Source: Acuticoccus sp. I52.16.1 (GTDB taxonomy: Bacteria > Pseudomonadota > Alphaproteobacteria > Rhizobiales > Amorphaceae). Taken from it: a DNA stretch of 64,000 nt. Where the stretch lies: contig NZ_CP094828.1 in assembly GCF_022865125.1 (NCBI RefSeq), positions 1,116,001 to 1,180,000 on the forward strand. The letters run 5' to 3'. The translations under genes and the position numbers were made by a program. Below, piece after piece: positions 52,685 through 62,299 of the stretch. Position 1 is the first letter of the stretch. Each line of letters starts with the position of its first letter. The notes under the pieces are model-generated. The model saw only the letters and a program-made list of their open reading frames with translations, was not told where the DNA came from and ran no database searches.

Positions 52685-54195
52685 TGCGGATCGCGATCCT
52701 CGGCCTGGAGCACGAGACCAACACGTTCCTCCCCGGCCGCACCACCTACGAGGACTTCGTCGCCCCGGGCGGCTGGCCGCCGCTGTCGCGCGGCGAGGCG
52801 GTGCTGCCCGCCCTCGAAGGCTCGGGCGTCGCCACCGCCGGCGCCGTCGCCGCCGCGCGCACGCACGGCGGCGTGGAGCTGGTGCCGATCCTGTGGACCA
52901 TCGCCCTCCCCGGCGCGACCGTCGCCGAGGAGGCGTTCGCGCGCCTGATGGACGACGCGATCGCCGGGCTGAAGGCCGCCCACGCCGAGGCACCGCTCGA
53001 CGGCGTCTTCGCCGAGATGCACGGCGCCATGGTCTCGGAGGCGCACGACCACGCCGAGGCGCACCTCGCCGGTGCCATCCGCGCCGCGCTCGGCCCCGAC
53101 GTGCCGCTCGCCGTCGCGCTCGACCTTCACGGCAACATCTCCGACAAGCTGGTCGACGCGGCGACCCTGCTGGAAGCCTACCGCACCTACCCGCACGTCG
53201 ACATGAAGGAGACCGGCGCGCGGGCCATGCGCCGGCTGATCGCATTCCTGGCCGACGGCGCGGCGCCGCAGAAGGCCGTCGCGCGCCCGCCGTTCCAGAT
53301 CGCGTTGACCTGGCAATGCACCCTCTTCGGTCCCGGCAAGGCGGTGGTGGACGAGGCCGAGGCGATGATGGCGGCCGACCCGGACCTCGCCGTGGCCACC
53401 TTCTTCGGCTTTCCGCTCGCCGACATTCCCGGCGCCGGCCCCGCCATCGTCACCCAGCACCCGGACGCCGCGACCGCCCGCTCCGCCGCCCGCCGGCTCG
53501 GCGCCCTGTGGGACCGGCTGGAGCCGCAGTTCGACGGGCCGCTCCCCGATGCGCCCGCCGCCATCGCCGAGGCGATGCAGTGCGCCATGGAGCCCGGCCG
53601 CGGCCCCGTCGTCATCGCCGACACACAGGACAATCCCGGCGGCGGCGGCCCCGGCGACACCACCGGCATGCTCGCCGCGCTGCTGGCGGCCGACGCCCCG
53701 GCCCTCCTCGTCCACATCGCCGACGCCGACGCCTGCGCGGCCGCCCACGCCGCCGGCCTCGGCGCCACGATCGACGTCGCCCTCGGCGGCCGCGCCCTCC
53801 CCCAGACCGGCGCGCCCATCGCCGGGCCGTGGATCGTCGCCGCGCTCGGCGACGGCCGCTTCGTCGGCGAAGGGCCGATGTACGGCGGCAATCACATCGC
53901 GCTCGGCCCGGTCGCCTGCCTGACCCGTGGCAACGTGCGCGTCATCGTGGCACCCAAGCGGATGCAGGCATCCGAGCCGGCGCTCCCCAAGCACCTCGGA
54001 CAAGATCCGTTCGAGGCGCAGATACTGGTGGTCAAAAGCTCGGTACACTTCCGCGGCGCCTACCAGGATCGCGCGCGCCGGGTCATCGTCGCCCGCGCGC
54101 CGGGCCCGGTGACCGCCGACCTCGCCGACCTCCCGGCCCGGCGACAGACGAAACGTGCCGCCGGCCGGGCGAGCCAGACCATCACCACTTCATGA
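52684..54195 (+). CDS. M81-family metallopeptidase (MlrC-like)
   Basis: The 503-residue protein matches the MlrC/M81 family: the N-terminal RIAILGLEHETNTFLPGRTT, FAEMHGAMVSEAHDHAEAHL, VALDLHGNISDKLVDAAT and AYRTYPHVDMKETGARA carry the likely zinc ligands, and [18 protein letters not shown] opens the C-terminal domain. MlrC cleaves linearised microcystin fragments; most relatives have unknown peptide or amide substrates. It is coupled to the upstream amidase and lies 13 bp before the peptide-binding protein gene, which strongly suggests that it processes the imported compound. Cytoplasmic. Confidence 0.88.
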   Translation: MRIAILGLEHETNTFLPGRTTYEDFVAPGGWPPLSRGEAVLPALEGSGVATAGAVAAARTHGGVELVPILWTIALPGATVAEEAFARLMDDAIAGLKAAHAEAPLDGVFAEMHGAMVSEAHDHAEAHLAGAIRAALGPDVPLAVALDLHGNISDKLVDAATLLEAYRTYPHVDMKETGARAMRRLIAFLADGAAPQKAVARPPFQIALTWQCTLFGPGKAVVDEAEAMMAADPDLAVATFFGFPLADIPGAGPAIVTQHPDAATARSAARRLGALWDRLEPQFDGPLPDAPAAIAEAMQCAMEPGRGPVVIADTQDNPGGGGPGDTTGMLAALLAADAPALLVHIADADACAAAHAAGLGATIDVALGGRALPQTGAPIAGPWIVAALGDGRFVGEGPMYGGNHIALGPVACLTRGNVRVIVAPKRMQASEPALPKHLGQDPFEAQILVVKSSVHFRGAYQDRARRVIVARAPGPVTADLADLPARRQTKRAAGRASQTITTS

Positions 54196-54208
54196 CGGAG
54201 GACCACTC

Positions 54209-55711
54209 GTGAAAGTTCATGCAACCATCGCCCTGGCCGCGCTGCTCGGCGCCTCGGTCCCGGCGTTGGCCGGCGCGGACGACAACTCGCTGACCATCGG
54301 TCTGGGCGAGGAGCTGCCCGGCTTCGACGGCTACACGTCGACCTCCCGCGACGGCGTGGTGATGACGCGTCACCTGTTCGACATGCTGATCTGGCGCAAC
54401 CCGGACAACTTCGAGTACGAGCCGCTGCTCGCCACCGAGTGGGAGCGCGTCGACGACAAGACCTACGAGTTCAAGCTGCGCGAAGGCGTCACCTTCACCG
54501 ACGGCTCGCCCTTCAGCGCCGAGGACGTCGTCGGCACCCTCACCTACTGGGCCGATCCCGACAACGGCGCCCGCTCGCAGTCGTCCGTGTCCTGGATCGA
54601 CACGGTCGAGGCGGTGGACGACATGACGGTGCGGATCGTCTCCAAGGAGCCGTTCCCGGCGGCGCTCGAGTTCGTCGCCGGCTCGCTGCCGATCTACCCG
54701 TCCGACTACTTCGAGAAGGTCGGCGCGGCGGAGTTCGCCAAGGCTCCCGTGGGCACCGGCCCCTACAAGCTGGAGGGCGTCTCCGGCGGCACCACCACGC
54801 TGACGATGAACGAGACCTACTTCGACAGCCCCAAGGCCCCGTCGATCGAGACGCTCGTCATCCGCACCATCCCCGACGACGCGACCCGTATCGCCGAGCT
54901 TCTCGGCGGCGGCATCGAGTGGACGTGGAACGTGCCGGCCGACCAGGTGGCGCAGATCGACTCGGTCCCCGGCCGCTCCGCGGTGCTCGGCTCGACCATG
55001 CGCATCGCCTTCATCGGCCTCGACGCCGCGGGCCGGACCGGCGAGGGCAACCCGCTGACCAACGTTCAGGTGCGCAAGGCGATCAACCACGCGATCGACA
55101 AGAAGACCATCGTCGAGAACCTCGTCGGCGGCGACGGCGAAGTGATCGACGTGCCGTGCTACCCGATGCAGTACGGCTGCGACACGTCGGCCGCCGTCAC
55201 CTACGACTACGACCCCGAGAAGGCCAAGGAGCTGCTCGCCGAGGCCGGCTTCGGCGACGGGTTCGAGGTGTCGATGACGTCCTACCGCGACCGGGCCCGC
55301 GCCGAGGCGGTGCAGGCCTATCTCGGCGCCGTCGGCATCAAGGCCAACCTCGAGATGCTGCAGGCACGCGCGTCGTTCTCGGGCTGGCGCGAGGGGCAGA
55401 CCGAGGTCTGGTACGGCGACTGGGGCTCGTTCTCCATCGCCGACGCGCAGGCCTCGCTCGGCAACTTCTTCGACGGCTCGTCCAACGACGGGTTCCGCGA
55501 CGAGGAGGTGATGGCGCTGGTGGCCGAGGCGGCCAACACGGTCGACGAGGACGTGCGCAAGGCGAACTACGCCAAGGCGATCGAGATGATCACCGAGCGC
55601 GCCTACATGGTGCCGATGCACACCGTCACGATGGGCTACGCGTTCGACGAGAACCTCGACTTCAAGCCGAACGTGGACGAGCTGCCGCGCTTCTTCCTCG
55701 CGTCCTGGTAA
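54209..55711 (+). CDS. Dpp/Opp-type ABC transporter substrate-binding protein
   Basis: The 500-residue protein has a signal peptide (MKVHATIALAALLGASVPAL, cleavage near AGA-DD) and a family 5 extracellular solute-binding domain: WERVDDKTYEFKLREGVTFT, DGSPFSAEDVV and the C-terminal YAKAIEMITERAYMVPMHT. It captures a peptide or related compound in the periplasm. The start is a GTG at 54209 with a strong GGAGG ribosome-binding site. A run of hairpins separates it from the permease genes. Confidence 0.92.
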   Translation: MKVHATIALAALLGASVPALAGADDNSLTIGLGEELPGFDGYTSTSRDGVVMTRHLFDMLIWRNPDNFEYEPLLATEWERVDDKTYEFKLREGVTFTDGSPFSAEDVVGTLTYWADPDNGARSQSSVSWIDTVEAVDDMTVRIVSKEPFPAALEFVAGSLPIYPSDYFEKVGAAEFAKAPVGTGPYKLEGVSGGTTTLTMNETYFDSPKAPSIETLVIRTIPDDATRIAELLGGGIEWTWNVPADQVAQIDSVPGRSAVLGSTMRIAFIGLDAAGRTGEGNPLTNVQVRKAINHAIDKKTIVENLVGGDGEVIDVPCYPMQYGCDTSAAVTYDYDPEKAKELLAEAGFGDGFEVSMTSYRDRARAEAVQAYLGAVGIKANLEMLQARASFSGWREGQTEVWYGDWGSFSIADAQASLGNFFDGSSNDGFRDEEVMALVAEAANTVDEDVRKANYAKAIEMITERAYMVPMHTVTMGYAFDENLDFKPNVDELPRFFLASW

Positions 55712-55740
55712 TCTCGGATCGTGCCGTAGAGGGCATATGA

Positions 55741-55836
55741 CCGACCGCCATCGGTCGGGCCGTCCGCCGCAGGGTGATCGACGGCCCCCCTCCGGTACCC
55801 TAGATCAGGCCCGTCCCGGCATCGTCGGGGCGGGCC
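55741..55836 (+). repeat. Three intercistronic hairpins after the binding-protein gene
   Basis: Stems are CCGACC/GGTCGG (55741-55758), GGGCCGTC/GACGGCCC (55757-55787) and GGCCCGTCCC/GGGGCGGGCC (55808-55836). They lie between the binding-protein and permease genes and lack a terminal T run, which suggests mRNA stabilisation or partial termination. Confidence 0.6.
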
Positions 55837-55853
55837 GCTTCGAAAGCTGAAGT

Positions 55854-56774
55854 ATGCTTCGATTTCTCTTGCGTCGTCTGATCGTTGCGGTTGCGGTGGC
55901 CCTCACCGTCTCGGTGATCACGTTCACCTTGTCACACGTGGCGGTGGACCCGGCGCTCGCCGTCGCGCCCGACAGCGCGACCGACGCGGACATCGCCGCG
56001 ATCCGCCGGCAGTTCGGTTTCGATCGCCCGCTTCCCGTGCAATATCTCGACTATCTGGGCGACATCGTCACCCTCGACCTCGGCGTCTCCTATCTCACGG
56101 GCGAGCCGGTGGCGGCGATGATCGCCGAGCGCGTGCCGACGACGGCGCTGCTCGCCCTCTTCTCCATCCTCTTCGCGCTGGCGATCGCCATTCCTCTCGG
56201 CGTCCTGGCGGCCTGTTTCCCCAACACCATCGTCGACCGCTTCTGCCTGATGCTCGCCGTCGCCGGGCAGGCGATCCCGAATTTCTGGGCCGGGCTCATC
56301 CTGATCCTCGTCTTCGGCGTGCAGCTGCGCTGGTTGCCGATCTCCGGATCCGACACTCTCGCCCACTTCGTCCTGCCGACGATCGCCCTCGGCACTTTCG
56401 CGATGCCGGCCCTGATGCGACTGACCCGCGCCGGCATGCTGGACGTGCTGGCGGCGGACTACATCCGCACCGCGCGCGCGATGGGGCTCGCATCGCCGGC
56501 GATCCTGTTCCGGTGGGGGCTCACCAACGCGCTGCTGCCGGTGATCTCGCTGACGGCGGTGCAGTTCGGCTTCATGCTCGGCGGGTCGATCATCATCGAG
56601 AGCGTGTTCGCGATCCATGGCGTGGGCTATCTGGCGTGGCAGTCCTTCTCGCGCTCGGACATGCCGGTGATCCAGGCGATCGTGCTCATGGTCTCCCTGG
56701 CCTACATCGTCCTGACCTTGCTGGCGGACCTCGTCAACGCGTGGATGGATCCGCGCATCCGGAGCGTGGCATGA
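55854..56774 (+). CDS. Dpp/Opp-type ABC transporter permease, DppB-like
   Basis: The 306-residue inner-membrane protein has six hydrophobic helices. It shows the DppB N-terminus (MLRFLLRRLIVAVAVALTVS) and the EAA loop in DYIRTARAMGLASPAILFRW, which contacts the ATPases. Its stop overlaps the next permease gene (ATGA at 56771-56774). Confidence 0.94.
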   Translation: MLRFLLRRLIVAVAVALTVSVITFTLSHVAVDPALAVAPDSATDADIAAIRRQFGFDRPLPVQYLDYLGDIVTLDLGVSYLTGEPVAAMIAERVPTTALLALFSILFALAIAIPLGVLAACFPNTIVDRFCLMLAVAGQAIPNFWAGLILILVFGVQLRWLPISGSDTLAHFVLPTIALGTFAMPALMRLTRAGMLDVLAADYIRTARAMGLASPAILFRWGLTNALLPVISLTAVQFGFMLGGSIIIESVFAIHGVGYLAWQSFSRSDMPVIQAIVLMVSLAYIVLTLLADLVNAWMDPRIRSVA

Positions 56775-57649
56775 GCGAGACCGCGGCCGCCGCCCCCTCC
56801 CCGCGCGCCCGGCGCCTGCGCGCCCTGCTGGCGCAGAAGAGCCTGCTGATCGGCGGCGGCGTCGTCCTGCTCGTCGTCCTGGCCGCCCTCTTCGCCCCCT
56901 GGCTCACGCCCTACGGCCCGGCCGAGCCGGACATCGCCAATCGCCTCAAGCCGCCGTTCTGGGACGCGGACACCGTCGCCGGCCATCCCCTCGGCACCGA
57001 CCAGCTGGGGCGCGACTACCTCACCCGTCTCCTCTACGGGGCGCGCATCTCGCTGGTCATCGGCCTCGTCGCGGTGGCGATCTCGGCGACGATCGGCATC
57101 ACCCTCGGCCTCGTCGCCGGCTACTTCGGCGGGCGGGTCGACGCGCTCATCGGCTTCGTCATCACGACGCGCCTGTCGATGCCGATCGTCCTCATCGCGC
57201 TGGCGGTGGTCGCGGTGGCCGGCGGATCGCTGACCACGGTCACCCTCGTCATCGGGCTCCTCATCTGGGACCAGTTCGCAGTCGTCACACGTACCGCGAC
57301 GCAGCAGGCCCGCTCGGCCGACTATGTCCGCGCGGCCGAGGCGATGGGATGCTCGCTGGCCCACATCCTGGCGCGCGAGATCCTGCCCAACATCCTCCCC
57401 GCGGTGATCGTCGTCGCCACGGTGGAGCTGGCCAACGCGATCCTTTTGGAGGCGGCGCTCTCCTTCCTCGGACTGGGGGTCCAGGCGCCGTTGCCGTCGT
57501 GGGGCCTCATGCTGTCGGAAGGGAAGAACTTCATGTTCTTCGATCCCTGGCTCATCACCTTGCCGGGCCTGTGCCTCTTCGCGTTGACGATGGCGATCAA
57601 CCTCATGGGTGACGGTCTGCGCGACGGGTTGCGCGGGGGGCGGCGATGA
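56771..57649 (+). CDS. Dpp/Opp-type ABC transporter permease, DppC-like
   Basis: The 292-residue inner-membrane protein has the OppC N-terminal helix, the motif HPLGTDQLGRDYLTRLLYGA and the EAA loop DYVRAAEAMGCSLAHILARE. It forms the heterodimeric channel with the DppB-like protein. The stop overlaps the first ATPase gene by four bases. Confidence 0.94.
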   Translation: MSETAAAAPSPRARRLRALLAQKSLLIGGGVVLLVVLAALFAPWLTPYGPAEPDIANRLKPPFWDADTVAGHPLGTDQLGRDYLTRLLYGARISLVIGLVAVAISATIGITLGLVAGYFGGRVDALIGFVITTRLSMPIVLIALAVVAVAGGSLTTVTLVIGLLIWDQFAVVTRTATQQARSADYVRAAEAMGCSLAHILAREILPNILPAVIVVATVELANAILLEAALSFLGLGVQAPLPSWGLMLSEGKNFMFFDPWLITLPGLCLFALTMAINLMGDGLRDGLRGGRR

Positions 57650-58623
57650 AACTCCTGTCGGTCGAGGGCCTCACGGTCGAACTGCCGACCGGGTCGGGCC
57701 CGCTGTCGGCGGTGCGTGGCGTCTCGCTGGAGGTGAAGCGCGGCGAGACGCTGGGGATCGTCGGCGAATCGGGCTGCGGCAAGTCGATGACGGCGCTGTC
57801 GCTGCTGGGGCTGACGCCGCCGGGCGCGAAGGTCGCCATGACGCGATACGAGTTCGAGAAGACGGACGTCCTCGGGCGGCACGGCGTGAAATCGCTGCGC
57901 GGGGCGCGGATCGGCATGATCTTTCAGGAGCCGATGACGGCGCTGAACCCGGTCTTTCCGATCGGCTCGCAGCTCACCGCCGTCTATCGGCGCCACAAGG
58001 GCGGCACGCGGGCGGCGGCGCGCGAGCGGGCGGTGGCGCTGCTGGAGCGGGTGGGCATCTCCAACGCGGCGGCGCGGCTGGGGCAGTACCCGCACCAGCT
58101 CTCGGGCGGGCTGCGCCAGCGCGTCATGATCGCGATGGCGCTCATGTGCGACCCGGCGCTGATCATCGCCGACGAGCCGACCACCGCGCTCGACGTCACG
58201 ATCCAGATGCAGATCCTGCAGCTGCTGCAGGACGTTCGCACCTCCTTCGGGACCGGCCTCATCCTCATCACGCACGACCTCGGCGTCGTCTCCCATGTCG
58301 CGGACCGGATCGCGGTGATGTATGCGGGGCAGGTGGTGGAGACCGGCAGCACGGCCTCCATCCTGTCCTCGCCGCGCCACCCTTACACCGCCGGGCTCCT
58401 CGGCAGCCTGCCGCAACCGGGCCGGCACGAACCCGGCAGCCCGCTCGCCACGATCCCCGGAATGGTCCCCTCGCTGATCCACCCGCCCCAGTCCTGCGCC
58501 TTCAGCGACCGCTGCCCCCGCGCGCTCCCCCGCTGCGGCGCGGCGATGCCACCGCTGAAGATCGACGGACCCGGCCGCGAGGTGCGGTGCGTCAACCCCG
58601 AGCCGCTGGGGTGGATCGCGTGA
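57646..58623 (+). CDS. Dpp/Opp-type ABC transporter ATP-binding protein, DppD-like
   Basis: The 325-residue ATPase has Walker A GESGCGKS (41-48), the signature LSGGLRQRVMIAMAL and Walker B LIIADEPTTALDVT. The C-terminal oligopeptide-transporter domain carries cysteines (CAFSDRCPRALPRC) that in relatives bind an Fe-S cluster. It overlaps the DppF-like gene (GTGA at 58620-58623). Confidence 0.95.
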   Translation: MKLLSVEGLTVELPTGSGPLSAVRGVSLEVKRGETLGIVGESGCGKSMTALSLLGLTPPGAKVAMTRYEFEKTDVLGRHGVKSLRGARIGMIFQEPMTALNPVFPIGSQLTAVYRRHKGGTRAAARERAVALLERVGISNAAARLGQYPHQLSGGLRQRVMIAMALMCDPALIIADEPTTALDVTIQMQILQLLQDVRTSFGTGLILITHDLGVVSHVADRIAVMYAGQVVETGSTASILSSPRHPYTAGLLGSLPQPGRHEPGSPLATIPGMVPSLIHPPQSCAFSDRCPRALPRCGAAMPPLKIDGPGREVRCVNPEPLGWIA

Positions 58624-59648
58624 GCCCGGCTGCGGGCCCCGCTCCCGCCGCGCCGCGGGCCGCGCCGCCGGTCCTGGAGGCGCGCGGTGTGGTGAAGCAC
58701 TACGACGTCGCGACCGGGCTGATCTCCGCCCCCCGGCGCCTCACCGCGCTCGACGGGGTGGACCTCGCGATCACCAAGGGCGCCGCGATCGGCCTCGTCG
58801 GCGAGAGCGGCTCGGGCAAGTCCACCTTGGCGCGGCTGCTGCTGGGGCTGGAGAAACCCACCGCGGGCGACATCTCGTTCGACGGGGCGCCGCTCGGCAC
58901 GCTCGGCCGGCGGGCCATCGCGCGGCGCGTGCAGCCGGTGTTCCAGGACCCGTTCGGCTCGCTCAATCCCGCCCACTCGGTGGCCGAGATCGTCGGCCTT
59001 CCGCTCGCCGTCCACCGGATCGGCGACCGGCGCGCGCGCTCCGCGCGGGTGGCCGAGCTGCTCGACCAGGTAGGCCTGCCGAGCCGGGTGGCAGCGGCGC
59101 GCCCGCGCGAGCTCTCCGGCGGCCAGCGCCAGCGCGTCGCGATCGCCCGCGCCCTCGCCATCCGCCCGGACGTCCTGGTGTGCGACGAGCCGACCTCCGC
59201 GCTCGACGTCTCGGTGCAGGCGCAGATTCTCAACCTGCTGGCGGACCTGCGGCGGGAGACCGGCGTGGCGCTGCTCCTCATCAGCCACGATCTGGCCGTA
59301 GTGGAGCACCTGTGCGAGCGGGTCGCGATCCTCTATCTCGGCCGCATCGTCGAGGAAGGCCCCGCCGAGGCCGTGCTGCGTGACCCGCAGCATCCCTATG
59401 CCGACGCGCTCGCCCGGTCGGTCCTCACGGTCGGCACCGGCGCAGGGCTGCCGGACCTCGGCCTCGGCACGCAGTGGCCCAACCCGCTCGACATCCCCGC
59501 CGGGTGCCGCTTCCACCCGCGCTGCCCGCGCGCGATCTACGATTGCCGCGGCATCGACCCGCCGCTGCGCCCCGTCGCGCGCGAGGGCGTGGCGGGCGCG
59601 GCGGCCGGACGGGCCGCGTGCATCCGCCTCCCGGCGGTCCCGGCATGA
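58620..59648 (+). CDS. Dpp/Opp-type ABC transporter ATP-binding protein, DppF-like
   Basis: The 342-residue ATPase starts with GTG at 58620, inside the stop of the previous gene. It has Walker A GESGSGKST, the signature LSGGQRQRVAIARAL, Walker B VLVCDEPTSALDVS and the C-terminal Cys motif CRFHPRCPRAIYDC. With the DppD-like protein it completes a five-gene peptide-type ABC transporter. Confidence 0.95.
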   Translation: MSPAAGPAPAAPRAAPPVLEARGVVKHYDVATGLISAPRRLTALDGVDLAITKGAAIGLVGESGSGKSTLARLLLGLEKPTAGDISFDGAPLGTLGRRAIARRVQPVFQDPFGSLNPAHSVAEIVGLPLAVHRIGDRRARSARVAELLDQVGLPSRVAAARPRELSGGQRQRVAIARALAIRPDVLVCDEPTSALDVSVQAQILNLLADLRRETGVALLLISHDLAVVEHLCERVAILYLGRIVEEGPAEAVLRDPQHPYADALARSVLTVGTGAGLPDLGLGTQWPNPLDIPAGCRFHPRCPRAIYDCRGIDPPLRPVAREGVAGAAAGRAACIRLPAVPA

Positions 59649-59733
59649 ACGCGGCCCGGCCCCTCCCCGATCGACGCGGCGCGCTCGGTCCGGCGCCCCG
59701 TCGTTCCGCCTGCACCGGCGGGGGATGCGTTCG

Positions 59734-61182
59734 ATGAGCCTCGGTCCGCCCGAGGTGATCCTGGCGGCCGACCTCGGCGCCGGGTCGATCCGCGCCGCGG
59801 CCATCGGCTTCGACGGGCGCACCCACGCCATCGCCCGCCGCGCGTTGGCGATCGACGAGCCGGCCCCCGGATGGGCCGAGGCGGACCCGGACGTGTGGTG
59901 GCAGGCGCTGTGCCAGACCATGTCCCAGGTGCTCGCCGGCGTGACCCCGCGCGCGATCGCGATCACCGCGATGACACGCTCGCAGGTCTTCCTCGACCGG
60001 GCCGGGCGCAGCCTGCGGCCGGCGATCATCTGGCGCGACACGCGCGCCGCCGCGGAGGCCGCCGCCTGCGCCCGCTGGCTGCCGATCGAGAATCCCGCCA
60101 CGGCGGTCAACCCGTTTCACACGTTGGCCCGCGTCGCCTGGCTGCACCACCACGAGCCGGCGACGTTCGATGCGCTGGGCGCCGTGCTCGAGCCCAAGGA
60201 TGCGCTCAACCTGCGCCTCACCGGCGTCACCGCCGCCGACGGCGTCACGGCCGCGCGGTTCGACGATCTCGCCCCCGCCGCCGGTGCCCCGGCCTGGCTG
60301 AGCGACAGCCTGTCCCGCCTGGCGCTGCCGCGGCGCATGCCATGGCAGGCGGTCGGCACCGTCACCGCCACCGAGGCGCCGTTCGACGGGCTGCGCGGGC
60401 TCCCCGTGTTCGGCGGCGCGATGGACACGTGGGCCGGCGCGGTGGGCGCCGGGGCGGTGGCGCCGGGCCTCGCCTACGACGTCGCCGGCACGTCCGAGGC
60501 GGTCGGCCTGATCACGGCGGGCGGTGCGCGGGTGAACGGCCTCGTGCCGCTTCCCTGGACCGAGACCGCCTTCCAACTCGGCGGACCGACGCAGGCCGGC
60601 GGCGACGCGGCCCGCTGGGCGTTCGAGCTGCTGCGCCTGTCCGGCGCGTTGTCGGACGCGGTCGAGCGGGCCGGCCGGATCCCGCCGACACGGCACCTGC
60701 CGGTCTTCCTGCCCTACCTCGCCGGCGAGCGGGCGCCGGTGTGGCGCACGGACGTCGGCGGCCAGCTCTCCGGCCTGACCCGCGCGCACGGGCCGGCGGA
60801 GGTGATGTTCGCGGTGCTGGAAGGCGTGGCCGGCGCCGTGGACGACATCGTGCGCACCGCCGAAGCGGCCGGCACCACGGCCGAGGCGGTGCACATCTGC
60901 GGCGGCGGAGCCCGCAGCGACGCCTGGTGCCAGCTCAAGGCCGACGTGCTGGGCCTGCCGGTCGTGCGCCCGCGGGAGGTGGAGACGGGGCTCGTCGGCT
61001 CGGCGGCCGCGGCGGCCGTCGGCCTGGGTGTCTACGCCTCGCTGGCCGAGGCGGTCGCAGCCATGAACGGGCCGGAGCGGACCTTCCTGCCGCGTCCGGA
61101 ACACGCCGACGCGTTCGCCGAACGGCGCGCCGCGCGCAAGGCGCTGAAGGCGTTTGCACTCGCCCACCCGCTCGGCCCATGA
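59734..61182 (+). CDS. FGGY-family carbohydrate kinase
   Basis: The 482-residue protein has the FGGY kinase fold: N-terminal phosphate loop ILAADLGAGSIRAAAIGFDG, MDTWAGAVGAG in the middle, and the C-terminal adenosine loop VHICGGGARSDAWCQLKADV. It resembles xylulokinase/gluconokinase relatives, but the sugar cannot be named. The start at 59734 is preceded by GGGGG; 59725 is possible. It lies 85 bp after the peptide transporter and 55 bp before a sugar-type ABC transporter, which probably imports its substrate. Confidence 0.88.
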   Translation: MSLGPPEVILAADLGAGSIRAAAIGFDGRTHAIARRALAIDEPAPGWAEADPDVWWQALCQTMSQVLAGVTPRAIAITAMTRSQVFLDRAGRSLRPAIIWRDTRAAAEAAACARWLPIENPATAVNPFHTLARVAWLHHHEPATFDALGAVLEPKDALNLRLTGVTAADGVTAARFDDLAPAAGAPAWLSDSLSRLALPRRMPWQAVGTVTATEAPFDGLRGLPVFGGAMDTWAGAVGAGAVAPGLAYDVAGTSEAVGLITAGGARVNGLVPLPWTETAFQLGGPTQAGGDAARWAFELLRLSGALSDAVERAGRIPPTRHLPVFLPYLAGERAPVWRTDVGGQLSGLTRAHGPAEVMFAVLEGVAGAVDDIVRTAEAAGTTAEAVHICGGGARSDAWCQLKADVLGLPVVRPREVETGLVGSAAAAAVGLGVYASLAEAVAAMNGPERTFLPRPEHADAFAERRAARKALKAFALAHPLGP

Positions 61183-61237
61183 TCGCCGTCGACACCATGC
61201 GCCCGCCCCCTCTCCGCGTTTCGAGCACACCCCCGTC

Positions 61238-62284
61238 ATGACCGAGCCCACCGTCCCGAATGCCGACGCCAGCGTGGCCGGCGGCGGCACCCCAGTGCCC
61301 TCGCCCGCAGCGCCGCCTCCGGCCCCCACGTCCGGGCCGCGCTGGGGCGACGTCCTCGCCACCTACGGAACCGCGCTGGGCGGTATCGCGGTCTTCCTGG
61401 TGTTCGCGCTGACGGCGGACAATTTCCTCAACCTCGCCAACCAGTTCACCATCCTGCGGCAGGTGAGCTTCCTGGTCGTCTTCTCGATCGGCTTCACCTT
61501 CGCGCTGACCGCGGCCGAGCTCGACCTGTCGTTCGCGGCCGTCGCCTCGCTGGCGGGCGTCGTGTGCGGCGGCATCGTCCACCACGGCTATCCGTGGCCG
61601 CTCGGCGTCGCCGCGGCGCTCGCGATCGGCGGCGTCTTCGGCCTCGCCAACGGGCTTTTCGTGACGCGGGCCAAGATCCCCTCGCTGATCGCCACGCTCG
61701 CCACCGCCTCCATCGCGTCCGGCTGTGCCTTCGCGCTCACCGAGGGCGTCGCCTGGGTCGGCCGGTGGGACAAGAGCTTCCTGTGGCTGGGGCGCGGCCA
61801 GATCGGCGGCGTGCCGGTCTTGGTGGTGTGGATGGTCGTGGTGGCCGCCGTCGCACTCTTCCTGGTGCGTCAGACCCGATTCGGCGTGTGGCTGACGGCG
61901 ACCGGGCAGGCCGACGAAGCCGCCCGCCTCGCCGGCATTCCGATCCGCGCCATGAAGGTCTGGGGGCTGACGCTGTGCGGCCTGTGCGCCGGCCTCGGCG
62001 CGGCGTTGCTGACCGCCTCGCTCTCCTCCGCCGGCCCCGGCAGCGCCGGCGAGTTCCTGATGAAGGGCATCGCCGCGGTGCTCCTCGGCATGACGATGTT
62101 CGAGCCGGGGCGCGCCAACGTGCCCGGCACGGTCGTCGGCGCGCTCGTCATCGGGGTGCTGGCCAACGGCCTCGTGCTCGTCGGCGCGGCCTACTATGTG
62201 CAAGAGATCGTGCTGGGCGTCATCATCCTCGCCTCGGTCGCACTTTCCGCCTCGACACTCACAAAAGCGGCCTTCACCGTCTGA
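61238..62284 (+). CDS. Ribose-type ABC transporter permease
   Basis: The 348-residue inner-membrane protein has a Pro/Ala-rich N-terminal tail (about 45 residues) and eight to ten hydrophobic helices of the RbsC/BPD_transp_2 type, with FALTAAELDLSFAAVASLAG and LAGIPIRAMKVWGLTLCGLC as family signatures. It imports a sugar or polyol with the binding protein and ATPase encoded downstream. Confidence 0.9.
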   Translation: MTEPTVPNADASVAGGGTPVPSPAAPPPAPTSGPRWGDVLATYGTALGGIAVFLVFALTADNFLNLANQFTILRQVSFLVVFSIGFTFALTAAELDLSFAAVASLAGVVCGGIVHHGYPWPLGVAAALAIGGVFGLANGLFVTRAKIPSLIATLATASIASGCAFALTEGVAWVGRWDKSFLWLGRGQIGGVPVLVVWMVVVAAVALFLVRQTRFGVWLTATGQADEAARLAGIPIRAMKVWGLTLCGLCAGLGAALLTASLSSAGPGSAGEFLMKGIAAVLLGMTMFEPGRANVPGTVVGALVIGVLANGLVLVGAAYYVQEIVLGVIILASVALSASTLTKAAFTV

Positions 62285-62299
62285 CCTAGGGAGTCTCAC

